Of a stretch of 26,844 nt of DNA, positions 16,459 to 23,742 are shown piece by piece. The notes under the pieces are model-generated. The model made no database searches. It saw only the letters and a program-made list of their open reading frames with translations, and had not been told where the DNA came from. The number at the start of each line of letters is the position of its first letter. The first letter of the stretch is position 1. Source of the stretch: JBKPHS01 sp046729975. Lineage in GTDB: Bacteria; Actinomycetota; Thermoleophilia; Solirubrobacterales; Thermoleophilaceae. The translations under genes and the position numbers were made by a program. The DNA lies in assembly GCA_046729975.1 (NCBI GenBank), contig JBKPHS010000010.1, forward strand, positions 1 through 26,844. The letters run 5' to 3'.

Positions 16459-17714
16459 TGTCGGGCGACGAGCGGCACCGCGCGCAGGAGTCCGTGCGGC
16501 GGGCCGAGGTCGCCCGGGAGGACCAGGACCGCCGGAGAGCGCAGGAGGCGGCCGCCGTCCAGAAGAGAGGGGAAGACGCCGCGGTAGGGCGGGTGCAGGT
16601 CCTCGAGCGCGACTTCGAGGAATCGAGCGAACGCCTTTTCCGCGACCGCCGGCGGCTGCTTGGGCTGCTCGTCGCGTTCGTGCTGCTGGTCGTCGCCATC
16701 TACGTCCTCTTCCCGCGGGTCGCCGGCCTCGGCGACACCTGGGATCGAATCGACGAGGCCAACTGGTACTGGGTGGGCGTCGCGGTGGGCTTCAACGTCG
16801 GGGCCTTCGCGGCCTACGTGGCGCTCTTCCGTGGCATTCTCGGCAGCGACACCGACGACGAGGTGCACCGCCGCATTGACGCGCGCGCGTCGTACGAGAT
16901 CACGATGGCCGGCCTCGCGGCCACCCGGATCTTCTCAGCGGCCGGCGCCGGCGGCATAGCCCTGACCTACTGGGCGCTTCGCAAGGCGGGCATGCCTCGC
17001 CGCCGCGCGGCATGCCGCATGGTCGCCTTCAACGTGTTGCTCTACACCTGGTACCTCTTCGCGCTCGTGCTCTTCGGCGTGCTCCTGCGCACCGGGGTGC
17101 TGCCGGGAGACGCGCCGTTCGGGGGAACGGTCGTGCCGGCTGCAATCGCGGGCGGGGCGCTCGCCCTGCTTGGGCTCGTCGCGCTGATCCCGCAAGACAT
17201 CGAGCGCCGCTTCGCCGAATGGAGCGCCGGCTTCCGGCGCCGGAAGTGGCCGCGCCGGCTCGCCACGGTCCCGGCGACGCTCGCGACGGGCGTGCGCACG
17301 GCCATCGCGAACGTGCGCCACCCTCGGCGTGGCTGGCTCTCCGTGGTTGGCGGCGCGGGCTTCTGGGCCTCGAACATAGGCGTGCTGTGGGCGAGCTTCG
17401 AGGCGTTCGGGCAGGACGTGCCGCTCGGCGTGCTCGTCCAGGGCTTCTTCGTCGGCATGGCGGCCAACCTGATCCCCTCGCCGGCGGGCGGCGTCGGCTC
17501 CGTCGACGCCGGGATGATCGCCGCGTTCCTGCTCTTCGGGCTTCCGACGGCTACCGTGTTCCCCGCAGTGCTCACGTATCGCGTGATCGCGTTCTGGCTG
17601 CCGATCCCTCCGGGAGTAGTGGCTTACTTCCAGCTGCGACGTCGTGTGGCCGGCTGGGACGCCGAGCGGCGCGGCTATACTTCACAAAGTAAAGTGGTCG
17701 GTCGCACGACCTGA
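16458..17714 (+). CDS. Lysylphosphatidylglycerol synthase TM-region family protein (UPF0104)
   Basis: Polytopic membrane protein, 418 residues, of the LPG_synthase_TM/UPF0104 family (flippase-like half of MprF and relatives). Residues 1-65 form a highly charged, probably coiled-coil cytoplasmic segment (Arg, Glu, Gln, Asp rich). Membrane segments start near LLGLLVAFVLLVVAIYVLF (about 67-85); about eight follow. Typical family text includes AGAGGIALTYWALRKAG (about 170-186) and FFVGMAANLIPSPAGGVGSVDAG split over about 330-352. There is no C-terminal lysyltransferase domain, so it is not an MprF enzyme; a lipid-transport or lipid-linked role is inferred. ATG at 16458 overlaps the PAP2 stop (TGATG); the TTG three bases earlier is less likely. 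trxB follows after 11 bases. Confidence 0.87.
   Translation: MSGDERHRAQESVRRAEVAREDQDRRRAQEAAAVQKRGEDAAVGRVQVLERDFEESSERLFRDRRRLLGLLVAFVLLVVAIYVLFPRVAGLGDTWDRIDEANWYWVGVAVGFNVGAFAAYVALFRGILGSDTDDEVHRRIDARASYEITMAGLAATRIFSAAGAGGIALTYWALRKAGMPRRRAACRMVAFNVLLYTWYLFALVLFGVLLRTGVLPGDAPFGGTVVPAAIAGGALALLGLVALIPQDIERRFAEWSAGFRRRKWPRRLATVPATLATGVRTAIANVRHPRRGWLSVVGGAGFWASNIGVLWASFEAFGQDVPLGVLVQGFFVGMAANLIPSPAGGVGSVDAGMIAAFLLFGLPTATVFPAVLTYRVIAFWLPIPPGVVAYFQLRRRVAGWDAERRGYTSQSKVVGRTT
17676..17711 (+). promoter_or_regulatory. Candidate promoter, operator and leader hairpin for trxB
   Basis: TATACT at 17676-17681 lies inside the 3' end of the preceding gene. Overlapping it is a perfect inverted repeat TACTT-CACA-AAGTA (17678-17691), an unusually AT-rich block here and a plausible repressor site. 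A hairpin GGTCG-GTCGCA-CGACC follows at 17696-17711, just before the stop of the upstream gene. The predicted leader is about 38 bases and includes GAGGCGAG before the ATG. This would let trxB be controlled apart from the two membrane-protein genes. Confidence 0.45.
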
Positions 17715-17725
17715 AGCGAGGCGAG

Positions 17726-18727
17726 ATGGCAGACAACAACGAGCTCGAGAACGTCATCATCATCGGCAGTGGCCCTGCCGGGTACACAGCCGCGCTTTAC
17801 GCTGCCCGCGCGGATCTGAACCCGCTCATGATCGAGGGCTTCCTGTGGGGCGGCCTGCTCCAGCAGACGACCGAGGTCGAGAACTACCCCGGATATCCGG
17901 ACGGCGTGATGGGCCCCGAGATGATGCAGCAGTTCCGCGAGCAGGCGGAGCGCTTCGGCACCCGCTTCATCACCGAGGACGCGAGCCGCGTGGAGCTCTC
18001 CAGCGATGGCGGCATCCACCGCGTCTACGTCGGCGACCGCGAGCTGCGCGCGAAGGCAGTGATCCTCGCGATGGGCGCCGAGCCGAAGAAGCTGGGAGTG
18101 CCGGGGGAGGAGGAGCTGTCCGCGAAGGGCGTCTCCTATTGCGCCACCTGCGATGCCGCTTTCTTCCGCGACCACGACACAATCGTCGTCGGTGGCGGGG
18201 ACACGGCGATGGAGGACGCGATCTTCCTGTCCAAGTTCGCCGGCAAGGTGGACATCGTCCACCGGCGGCCTGAGTTCCGCGCCTCGCAGATCATGCAGGA
18301 CCGCGCCAAGGCGATCGACAACATCGACTTCGTCACTCCCTACGTCGTGGATCGTCTCGAGCGGCGCGACGGCAGCGCCCTCGAGCGCGCCGTGCTACGG
18401 AACGTCGACACGGGCGACGAGAAGACGCTCGACGTGACCGGGGCGTTCATCGCGATCGGGCACCGGCCGAACTCGGATCTGGTCAAGGGCCAGGTGGAGC
18501 TGGACGAGAACGGCTACGTGCTGACCGAGCCGAGGTCCACTAAGACCAACCTGCCCGGCGTGCTCGCGGCCGGCGACCTCGTGGACCACACCTACCGCCA
18601 GGCGGTCACGGCGGCCGGCTCAGGATGCATGGCGGCACTCGACGCCGAGTGGTACCTGCGCGACACCCCGCCGATGCCCGAGGCCCACTGGGCGGAAGAG
18701 CGGGCCACCGAGACCGCGGCCGGCTAG
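17726..18727 (+). CDS. trxB: Thioredoxin reductase
   Basis: Cytosolic flavoenzyme that passes electrons from NADPH to thioredoxin. It has 333 residues, slightly longer than the usual 310-320. The FAD loop is VIIIGSGPAGYTAALYAARA (about 10-29), the redox pair is Cys139-Ala-Thr-Cys142 in SYCATCDAAFF, the NADPH loop is VVGGGDTAMEDAIFLSKFA (about 153-171) with HRRPEFRAS, and the C-terminal FAD block is GVLAAGDLVDHTYRQAVTAAG. A polar tail of about 20 residues follows. The ATG at 17726 has GAGGCGAG directly upstream, unlike the leaderless neighbours. The gene is 11 bases after the UPF0104 gene but seems to have its own promoter. No thioredoxin gene adjoins it within the window. Confidence 0.96.
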   Translation: MADNNELENVIIIGSGPAGYTAALYAARADLNPLMIEGFLWGGLLQQTTEVENYPGYPDGVMGPEMMQQFREQAERFGTRFITEDASRVELSSDGGIHRVYVGDRELRAKAVILAMGAEPKKLGVPGEEELSAKGVSYCATCDAAFFRDHDTIVVGGGDTAMEDAIFLSKFAGKVDIVHRRPEFRASQIMQDRAKAIDNIDFVTPYVVDRLERRDGSALERAVLRNVDTGDEKTLDVTGAFIAIGHRPNSDLVKGQVELDENGYVLTEPRSTKTNLPGVLAAGDLVDHTYRQAVTAAGSGCMAALDAEWYLRDTPPMPEAHWAEERATETAAG

Positions 18728-18733
18728 CGGCAA

Positions 18734-18768
18734 GCGCTCGCCTATAGCCGCGGGCGCTCGCGTATAAC
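18734..18768 (+). promoter_or_regulatory. Duplicated promoter element ahead of the lactone oxidase gene
   Basis: GCGCTCGCCTATA at 18734-18746 and GCGCTCGCGTATA at 18754-18766 match in 12 of 13 bases with a 20-base period, about two helix turns. The second copy carries the -10 box TATAAC (18763-18768), which ends 6 bases before the GTG start, the leaderless geometry. The first copy could be a second promoter or an operator half. Confidence 0.55.
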
Positions 18769-18774
18769 TGCCGC

Positions 18775-20091
18775 GTGGGCGAGGTCTGGACCAACTGGGC
18801 GGGCGATCAGCACTGCGCGCCGCACCGGATCGAGGAGCCTGCGAGCGAGGCCGAGCTCGCCGAGGCGGTCGGGCGGGCCGCCGTCGAAGGGCTTCCCCTG
18901 CGAGTGGCCGGCTCGGGACACTCGTTCACCGACATCGTCTGCACCGACGGCGTGCTCCTGCGGTTGCGGCGGATGAAGCGCGTGCTGGAAGCCGACCCCG
19001 AGTCCGGGCTCGTACGCGTCGAGGGGGGCATCACGCTCGCCGAGCTCGGACCCGAGCTCGCCCGGCGGGGGCTCGCGCTCGAGAACCTGGGCGACGTCGA
19101 CTTCCAGGGGGTCGCCGGGGCCGTCTCCACCGGCACGCACGGCACGGGAATCCGCTTCCGCAACGTGTCGAGCCAGGTCGCGGCGATGCGACTCGTGACG
19201 GCCGAGGGGAAGACCGTCGATCTCTCGGATGACTCCGACCCCGAGGCACTGCAGGCCGCGCGCGTCGGGCTGGGCAGCCTCGGCGTGATCGCGAGCCTGA
19301 CCCTGCAGTGCGTCCCGCTCTACACGCTCCAGCGCGTGGATGAGCCGCGCCCGCTCGAGGAGACCCTCGGCCGCCTGGACGATCTGGTCGACGGCAGCGA
19401 CCACTTCGAGCTGTTCACGTTCCCCTACACGGACGTCGCGCTCACGCGCACGACGCGCCGAGTCGACCGCCCCGCCGAGCCGCGATCGCGCCGCGTGCGC
19501 TTTCAGGAGGTCGTGGAGAACCGCGTGCTCGAGCTCGCGTGCCGGAGCGGCAGGGTGGCGCCCTCGCAGGTGCCGCGGATCAACCGGACGCTGATGGGCC
19601 TCGCGGACCGCTCCGAGAAGACCGATCTCAGCTACCTGGTCTACGCCAATCGCCGCGACGTTCGCTTCACGGAGATGGAGTACGCGATTCCGCGCGCCGC
19701 CGCCGCCGTGGCCGTGGAGCGGGTCATGGGCATGGTGGAGCGCCGGCGCCTGCCGATCACCTTCCCCATCGAGCTGCGATTCGTGGCCCCGGACGACGCC
19801 TTCCTCAGCACGGCGCACGGCCGTGAGACGGCGTACGTCGCCGTCCACACCTACCGCGGGAACGAGTTCGAGTCCTACTTCCGCGCGGTCGAGGCGATCA
19901 TGAACGACTACGGCGGCCGGCCGCACTGGGGCAAGCGCCACTACCAGACAGCGTCAACGCTGCACCCCCGCTACCCCGACTGGGACCGCTTCCAGGCCGT
20001 GCGCGGGCGGCTCGATCCCGGCGGCCTGTTCCGCAACGACTACACGGACCGCGTGCTCGGGCCGGTGCACGCACCGGTCGCCGCAATCTAG
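18775..20091 (+). CDS. FAD-linked aldonolactone/alditol oxidase (D-arabinono-1,4-lactone oxidase family)
   Basis: VAO-type flavoprotein of 438 residues, the normal size for the L-gulono-/D-arabinono-lactone oxidase and alditol oxidase group. The N-terminal FAD-binding domain carries RVAGSGHSF with His49, the usual covalent flavin site, then LENLGDVDFQGVAGAVSTGTHG (about 101-122) and GLGSLGVIASLTLQC. The C-terminal ALO domain ends with the catalytic-type motif HWGKRHYQ (His384, Lys387). The GTG at 18775 (MGEVWTNWAGDQ) is just after a TATAAC box; starting with WTNWAG text is typical for the family. Substrate may be an aldonolactone or a sugar alcohol such as xylitol; sequence inspection cannot separate these. 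The 3' end overlaps the convergent HD-GYP gene by 4 bases. Confidence 0.92.
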   Translation: MGEVWTNWAGDQHCAPHRIEEPASEAELAEAVGRAAVEGLPLRVAGSGHSFTDIVCTDGVLLRLRRMKRVLEADPESGLVRVEGGITLAELGPELARRGLALENLGDVDFQGVAGAVSTGTHGTGIRFRNVSSQVAAMRLVTAEGKTVDLSDDSDPEALQAARVGLGSLGVIASLTLQCVPLYTLQRVDEPRPLEETLGRLDDLVDGSDHFELFTFPYTDVALTRTTRRVDRPAEPRSRRVRFQEVVENRVLELACRSGRVAPSQVPRINRTLMGLADRSEKTDLSYLVYANRRDVRFTEMEYAIPRAAAAVAVERVMGMVERRRLPITFPIELRFVAPDDAFLSTAHGRETAYVAVHTYRGNEFESYFRAVEAIMNDYGGRPHWGKRHYQTASTLHPRYPDWDRFQAVRGRLDPGGLFRNDYTDRVLGPVHAPVAAI

Positions 20092-21089
20092 ATCGGACCC
20101 GCCGGCTCGGTCGCGCTCTCGACCAGGTCGAGCAGCGTCTCGACCACGGCGGCGTCGAACTGCGATCCCGCGTTCGCGCGCAGCTCCGCGGCGGCCCGCT
20201 CGTGGCCGAGCGCCCGCCGGTAGGGGCGGTCGGCCATCATCGCGCGGTAGGCGTCGCACGCGAAGATGACGCGGCTTGCGAGTGGGATGCGATCGCCGGC
20301 CAGCCCATCCGGATAACCGCGTCCGTCCCAGCGTTCGTGGTGGAAGCGCACGATTGTCGCGACCAGCTCGAGGCCCGGGATGCGGGCGAGCATCTCCGAC
20401 CCCCAGGCCGGGTGGCAGCGCATCACGCTCCACTCGTCGGCGTCGAGGCTGGTCGGCTTGCGCAGGATCGCGTCCGGCACGGCGATCTTGCCGATGTCGT
20501 GGAGGCGGGCCGCGAACTCGAGCTCCCGCAGGGCGGCGGCGTCGAGTCCTAGCCGCTCGCCTACCCCGAGGGCCAGGGGAACGACCTCGCCGGAGTGGCG
20601 CCCCGTGTAGCCGTCGCGCATGTCCATTGCCGTCGCCAGCGCGTCGACGCGCGCCTCCACCGCCGCGTCGAGCCAGCGGTGGCGCTCGGCGTGCTCGATG
20701 GCCGCGCCGGCGACCTCGGCGAGCTCCGCGAGGAGGTCGAGCTCCGGCCCCACAAGCCTGCGTCCGGGCACAGTGGTGGCGGCCACGAGCGCCCCGTGCA
20801 GGCGCTCGCCGACGCGGATCGGCGCCGCCGCCCGCGCCTCACAGCGAGCGACGCCCGGATGGGGGAGCGGCGCAGGCATCTCCCCTCCGGCCGCGGCGGG
20901 CTCGCCGGTCGAGAGCACCAGGCTAGCCACGCACTCGTGCACCCCGAAGCGCGAGCCCGTGAAGTTCTCGCCGACGCCGTGCCCGGCCACCGCGACCATC
21001 GAGCGCGGGTCCGCGTGGTCGCGGACGAGGACCCACGCCTGCTCCACGCCCAAGATCGAGCAGGCGTGCCTTGCGAGACGCTCTAGCAA
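20088..21089 (-). CDS. GAF plus HD-GYP domain protein (putative cyclic-di-GMP phosphodiesterase)
   Basis: A 333-residue cytosolic signalling protein. Residues about 1-140 resemble a GAF sensor domain (FGVHECVASLVLSTGEPAA, AAPIRVGERLHGALVAAT). Residues about 145-325 form an HD-GYP domain: GRHSGEVVPLALG, HDIGKI with His197-Asp198, the HHERWDGRGYPDGL block with Gly258-Tyr259-Pro260, and FACDAYRAMMADRPYR. All metal-site motifs and the GYP signature are intact, so hydrolysis of cyclic di-GMP or a related dinucleotide is expected. TTG start at 21089 with GAGGGG 6 bases upstream. It has no receiver domain and no membrane segment. A gene-free stretch of 349 bases lies upstream and may hold its control region, including the palindrome at 21120-21133. 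Confidence 0.9.
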   Translation of the reverse strand: MLERLARHACSILGVEQAWVLVRDHADPRSMVAVAGHGVGENFTGSRFGVHECVASLVLSTGEPAAAGGEMPAPLPHPGVARCEARAAAPIRVGERLHGALVAATTVPGRRLVGPELDLLAELAEVAGAAIEHAERHRWLDAAVEARVDALATAMDMRDGYTGRHSGEVVPLALGVGERLGLDAAALRELEFAARLHDIGKIAVPDAILRKPTSLDADEWSVMRCHPAWGSEMLARIPGLELVATIVRFHHERWDGRGYPDGLAGDRIPLASRVIFACDAYRAMMADRPYRRALGHERAAAELRANAGSQFDAAVVETLLDLVESATEPAGPI

Positions 21090-21438
21090 GCCCTACCCCT
21101 CATGCCGTTCGATCTATTCGCCCACCTGTGGGCTAAGACCTTCCGCGCCGTCGCGTTTCGTTGGGATTGCTCAAGCGACAGCGAACGGCAGCGATAAGGA
21201 ACCTGGCCGGTTGCGGCGACGGCCGAACGCGCTGTCGAGTGCTGCTCGAAGAGCGGCCAGGAACTCACCACTGTCGGCGCTGTCCTGCCTAGTGCACCCT
21301 ATAGGGCCCCTAGGCAGGACGGTGCCCGGAAAAGGGGGGTTGCGAGCCGCCCCACGAAGCCCTCATTGCAGCCGGTCAGGCAGCTCGCGCATACCGCGAT
21401 GAGCCTCTTCCACCGGAAAGCGGCTAGGGCAAGCCCTT
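21090..21438. other. Gene-free stretch with several inverted repeats
   Basis: No protein with family features is seen on either strand in these 349 bases, and no tRNA, tmRNA or SRP RNA signature was recognised. It contains: a palindrome GCCCAC-CT-GTGGGC at 21120-21133, about 30 bases upstream of the HD-GYP start; a strong hairpin at 21282-21320 (listed separately); and a short AGGGC-AA-GCCCT at 21426-21437 just after the stop of the PLP-enzyme gene, a weak terminator candidate. Base composition looks less GC-extreme than the flanking genes. Confidence 0.6.
21282..21320. other. 11-bp perfect stem-loop, possible terminator or RNA element
   Basis: GTCCTGCCTAG (21282-21292) pairs perfectly with CTAGGCAGGAC (21310-21320) around a 17-base loop, which itself contains the palindrome CCCTATAGGG (21297-21306). 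It is the most stable-looking inverted repeat in the window. No T-tract follows on either strand. It could be a terminator for the minus-strand PHP/PLP operon, a mobile-element end or a structured RNA. Confidence 0.6.
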
Positions 21439-22626
21439 CTAGAGAAACGTGCGGCCCTCGCCGCGATAGGTCGGCAGCTCGCCGACCAGCTCGGCGCCCT
21501 CCACGAGGTAGAGCCGGTCGAAGCGCTCGCACAGCTCTCCGGCCTTCGCGTGCCTGAAGTAGACGCGCTCACCGACGCGCAGTTCCCGGGCCGGACCTCC
21601 GGTGAGCGGCGTCTGGACCTCACCGGTGCCCTCGAAGCGGTCGAGCTTCAGGCCGGACGGCAGGTACGGGCTGGGCAGCCTGTCCCTGCCGGCGGGGCCC
21701 GAGGCGGGGTAGCCGCCGCCGAGCACGGTGGCGATGCCCGGCGCCGGCTTGCGCGACACCGGCAGGGCGAACATCGCGGCGGGCCTCAGGCTGAAGGACG
21801 AATAGGCGTCGAACAGCGTCGGGGCGTAGAACCCCGAGCCGGCGGTGACCTCGGTCACCGCCTCCTCCGCCGCCGTCGACTCGAGGCTGCCCGTGCCGCC
21901 TCCGTTCACGAGCTCGAGCGGAGCGACCGCGCGCACCGCCGCGACGACGGCGGCGCGGCGCTCGGCTATCTCGCGGGCCGATGCGCGCTGCATCCGCTCG
22001 ATGGCGACGCTCATCATGCGCTTTCCGGGCGGCCGGTCGCCGAGCCCGGCGATGTGTCCCTCGTAGCCCATGACGCCGGCGAGCTCCACGCCGCGGCGCG
22101 CTTCGATCTCGCGCGCGAGCGCGGCGGCCTGCTCGGGGCTGCGGATCGGCGAGCGCTTCGGTCCGATCTTGAGCCTTCCGCCCGCCGGCCACCAGCCCGT
22201 GTCGAACTCGATGCACACTCGCACCGGGCGCCCTCCGCCGGCCGCCTCTTCGATCAGGTCGAGGTGCGCTGTCGAGTCCACCATCACGATCGGCGGGCGC
22301 TCCACGTCGAGGCGCGCCAGCTCGGCCAGGGCCGCGCGGTCCGTGGTCGGGTAGGCGAGCAGCAGGTCGTCGAAGCCTTCGCCCGCGAGCCAGAGCGTCT
22401 CCGGGAGCGTGAAGGTCATTTGGCCGCGGAAGCCGTCGTCGCGCTCGAGGATGCGCCGCTGGAGCTCGCGGCAGCGGAGCGACTTGCTCGCCACGCGAAT
22501 CGGCTTGCCGGCCGCCCGCCTCAGGAGGTCGGCCGCGTTCGACCACATCGCGTCGAGGTCGACCAGGGCGAAGGGCGCCTCCACGCCGGCCAGGGCCTGC
22601 TCGTAGCGCTCCCAGTCGCCGCTCAT
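21439..22626 (-). CDS. PLP-dependent alanine racemase/D-threonine aldolase-like enzyme
   Basis: Fold-type III PLP enzyme of 395 residues, of the D-serine dehydratase/D-threonine aldolase/amino-acid deaminase group. The N-terminal TIM barrel (about 15-260) carries the PLP lysine Lys48 in RVASKSLR, barrel strand APFALVDLDAMWSN, VCIEFDTGWWPAGG, GVMGYEGH and the phosphate-binding ELVNGGGTGSL. The C-terminal beta domain (about 280-395) has the DSD-like VLGGGYPASG and VYFRHAKAGELCERFD, the latter in the place of the metal-binding H-x-C-type motif; His and Cys are present. The ATG at 22626 shares ATGA with the PHP-gene stop. Reaction (lyase, dehydratase or deaminase on a D-amino acid) cannot be fixed. 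Confidence 0.88.
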   Translation of the reverse strand: MSGDWERYEQALAGVEAPFALVDLDAMWSNAADLLRRAAGKPIRVASKSLRCRELQRRILERDDGFRGQMTFTLPETLWLAGEGFDDLLLAYPTTDRAALAELARLDVERPPIVMVDSTAHLDLIEEAAGGGRPVRVCIEFDTGWWPAGGRLKIGPKRSPIRSPEQAAALAREIEARRGVELAGVMGYEGHIAGLGDRPPGKRMMSVAIERMQRASAREIAERRAAVVAAVRAVAPLELVNGGGTGSLESTAAEEAVTEVTAGSGFYAPTLFDAYSSFSLRPAAMFALPVSRKPAPGIATVLGGGYPASGPAGRDRLPSPYLPSGLKLDRFEGTGEVQTPLTGGPARELRVGERVYFRHAKAGELCERFDRLYLVEGAELVGELPTYRGEGRTFL

Positions 22627-23678
22627 CCGCGCAGGTATATGGGGTTCGCGAGGATCCAGGTTCGCTCGCGGCCGTGCGCCTCGAGCCGAGCCTCTACGCG
22701 GTAGACGCCGGGCGCCTCGGCGTGATGCTCCAAGGAGGCCCCGTGCGTGCGGGTCACCTCGTCGCCGTCGCGCACGAGGCGCAGGTCGGCCGGCCGCGGC
22801 ACGCTCGCGCGCAGCGTCCAGCCGCCCGCCGGCGCCTCGGCGCTCATGGGCAGCACGCGGTCGCCCTGCTCGGCCCAGAACGAGAACCCGCGCGCGGGCG
22901 CGAGCGAGTCAATCGCCATGTAGCAGCGGCCGGAGCGCAGGGCGTCGTATACCTGGTCGCGGTCGTGGTCGAGTTCCCCGGTCGGCAGCTCCTCGCACAG
23001 CACGTGGGTGTGCAGAAAGCGGAACGAGCGCGCGTAGCTCATCAGCCGAAGCGGAACGCGGTTCGCGATCCGCACGCCGATTTGGTGCGCGTCGAGTCCG
23101 CCGATCCCCACCACGCGTCTGATCGCGCACAGCCGGTCCCACTCGGCGAGGTTGCGCTCCGGGGGGTGGTCGACGAAGCGCTCCGGGCGCGTCACGAAGC
23201 TGACCGCGTCGCGCAGGCGCGCGACGCGTTCCGCGCTGTCGGTCAAGAAGCTCCAGACCTCGATTCCGGCGAGACCGTCCGTGTCGAGCTGTCGCCACCC
23301 CATTCCGGGGCTCCTGAAGCGCTCGTTGCCCCGCGAGAACGGATGGGCCGCGAACCCGAAGCCCCCCGCCTCGGCTACGGCCGCAACGATCTCGGGCCCG
23401 GGAAGGCGGCGGTCGATCTCACGGTCGATCCCGAAGGCGAGGTAGTGGTCCCGGCCGGTCGGCGACACCTCCTCGCCGACCAGCACGAGCACCGACCGGT
23501 GCCAGCCCTCCTCGCCGTTGCGCCGGGCCGCGAGGGTGTCGTGGTCGGTGAGGAGCACGACGTCGAGCGCGTTGCGCCGCGCCGCCTCGGCGATCTCGGG
23601 GACCGTGCCGGTGCCGTCCGAGTAGGTCGAGTGGAGATGGACGACGCAGGCGAGGTCGTGGAGCGGGGGTGCGGCGAT
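22623..23678 (-). CDS. PHP-domain phosphoesterase with no canonical start codon
   Basis: PHP metal-dependent phosphoesterase, 351 residues if begun at 23678. Motifs: CVVHLHSTYSDGTG with His14, His16 and Asp21; VLLTDHDT with Asp45, His46, Asp47; then a long middle part (FGFAAHPFSRGNERF; GIGGLDAHQIG) and a C-terminal beta-rich segment ending WILANPIYL. In frame there is a TGA at 23723-23721 and no ATG, GTG or TTG before the HLH motif; the first such codon (GTG, 23558) lies inside the motif VVLLTDHDT and would delete the first metal ligands. The ATC at 23678-23676 lies 6 bases after a TACGCT box, the same geometry as leaderless neighbours, and gives an N-terminus of normal length. Coupled by ATGA to the PLP-enzyme gene. 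Substrate unknown. Confidence 0.82.
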   Translation of the reverse strand: MAAPPLHDLACVVHLHSTYSDGTGTVPEIAEAARRNALDVVLLTDHDTLAARRNGEEGWHRSVLVLVGEEVSPTGRDHYLAFGIDREIDRRLPGPEIVAAVAEAGGFGFAAHPFSRGNERFRSPGMGWRQLDTDGLAGIEVWSFLTDSAERVARLRDAVSFVTRPERFVDHPPERNLAEWDRLCAIRRVVGIGGLDAHQIGVRIANRVPLRLMSYARSFRFLHTHVLCEELPTGELDHDRDQVYDALRSGRCYMAIDSLAPARGFSFWAEQGDRVLPMSAEAPAGGWTLRASVPRPADLRLVRDGDEVTRTHGASLEHHAEAPGVYRVEARLEAHGRERTWILANPIYLRG

Positions 23679-23684
23679 CGGGCG

Positions 23685-23690
23685 AGCGTA
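23685..23690 (-). promoter_or_regulatory. -10 box (TACGCT) for the PHP/PLP operon
   Basis: Minus-strand TACGCT lies 6 bases before the ATC proposed as the start of the PHP gene, matching the spacing seen at 13072 and 18763. It lies in the 64-base gap between divergent genes. Confidence 0.45.
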
Positions 23691-23699
23691 CTGAGGGCG

Positions 23700-23705
23700 T
23701 AGCCT
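23700..23705 (+). promoter_or_regulatory. -10 box (TAGCCT) and leader of the second MBL-like gene
   Basis: TAGCCT is followed by about 37 bases holding GAGGAGGA at 23727-23734, an excellent Shine-Dalgarno 8 bases before the ATG at 23743. This gene therefore has a normal leader, unlike its divergent neighbour. Confidence 0.4.
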
Positions 23706-23742
23706 TCCCGTGCCCCAGGGTCATCAGAGGAGGACGAGTGCG

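Noticed and set aside
21083..21271. 62-codon open frame upstream of the HD-GYP gene
   Set aside because: No family features, no ribosome-binding site and codon use unlike neighbours.
21090..21438. tRNA, tmRNA or SRP RNA in the long gap
   Set aside because: No T-loop, CCA-type end, tag-peptide frame or SRP core motif was found on either strand.
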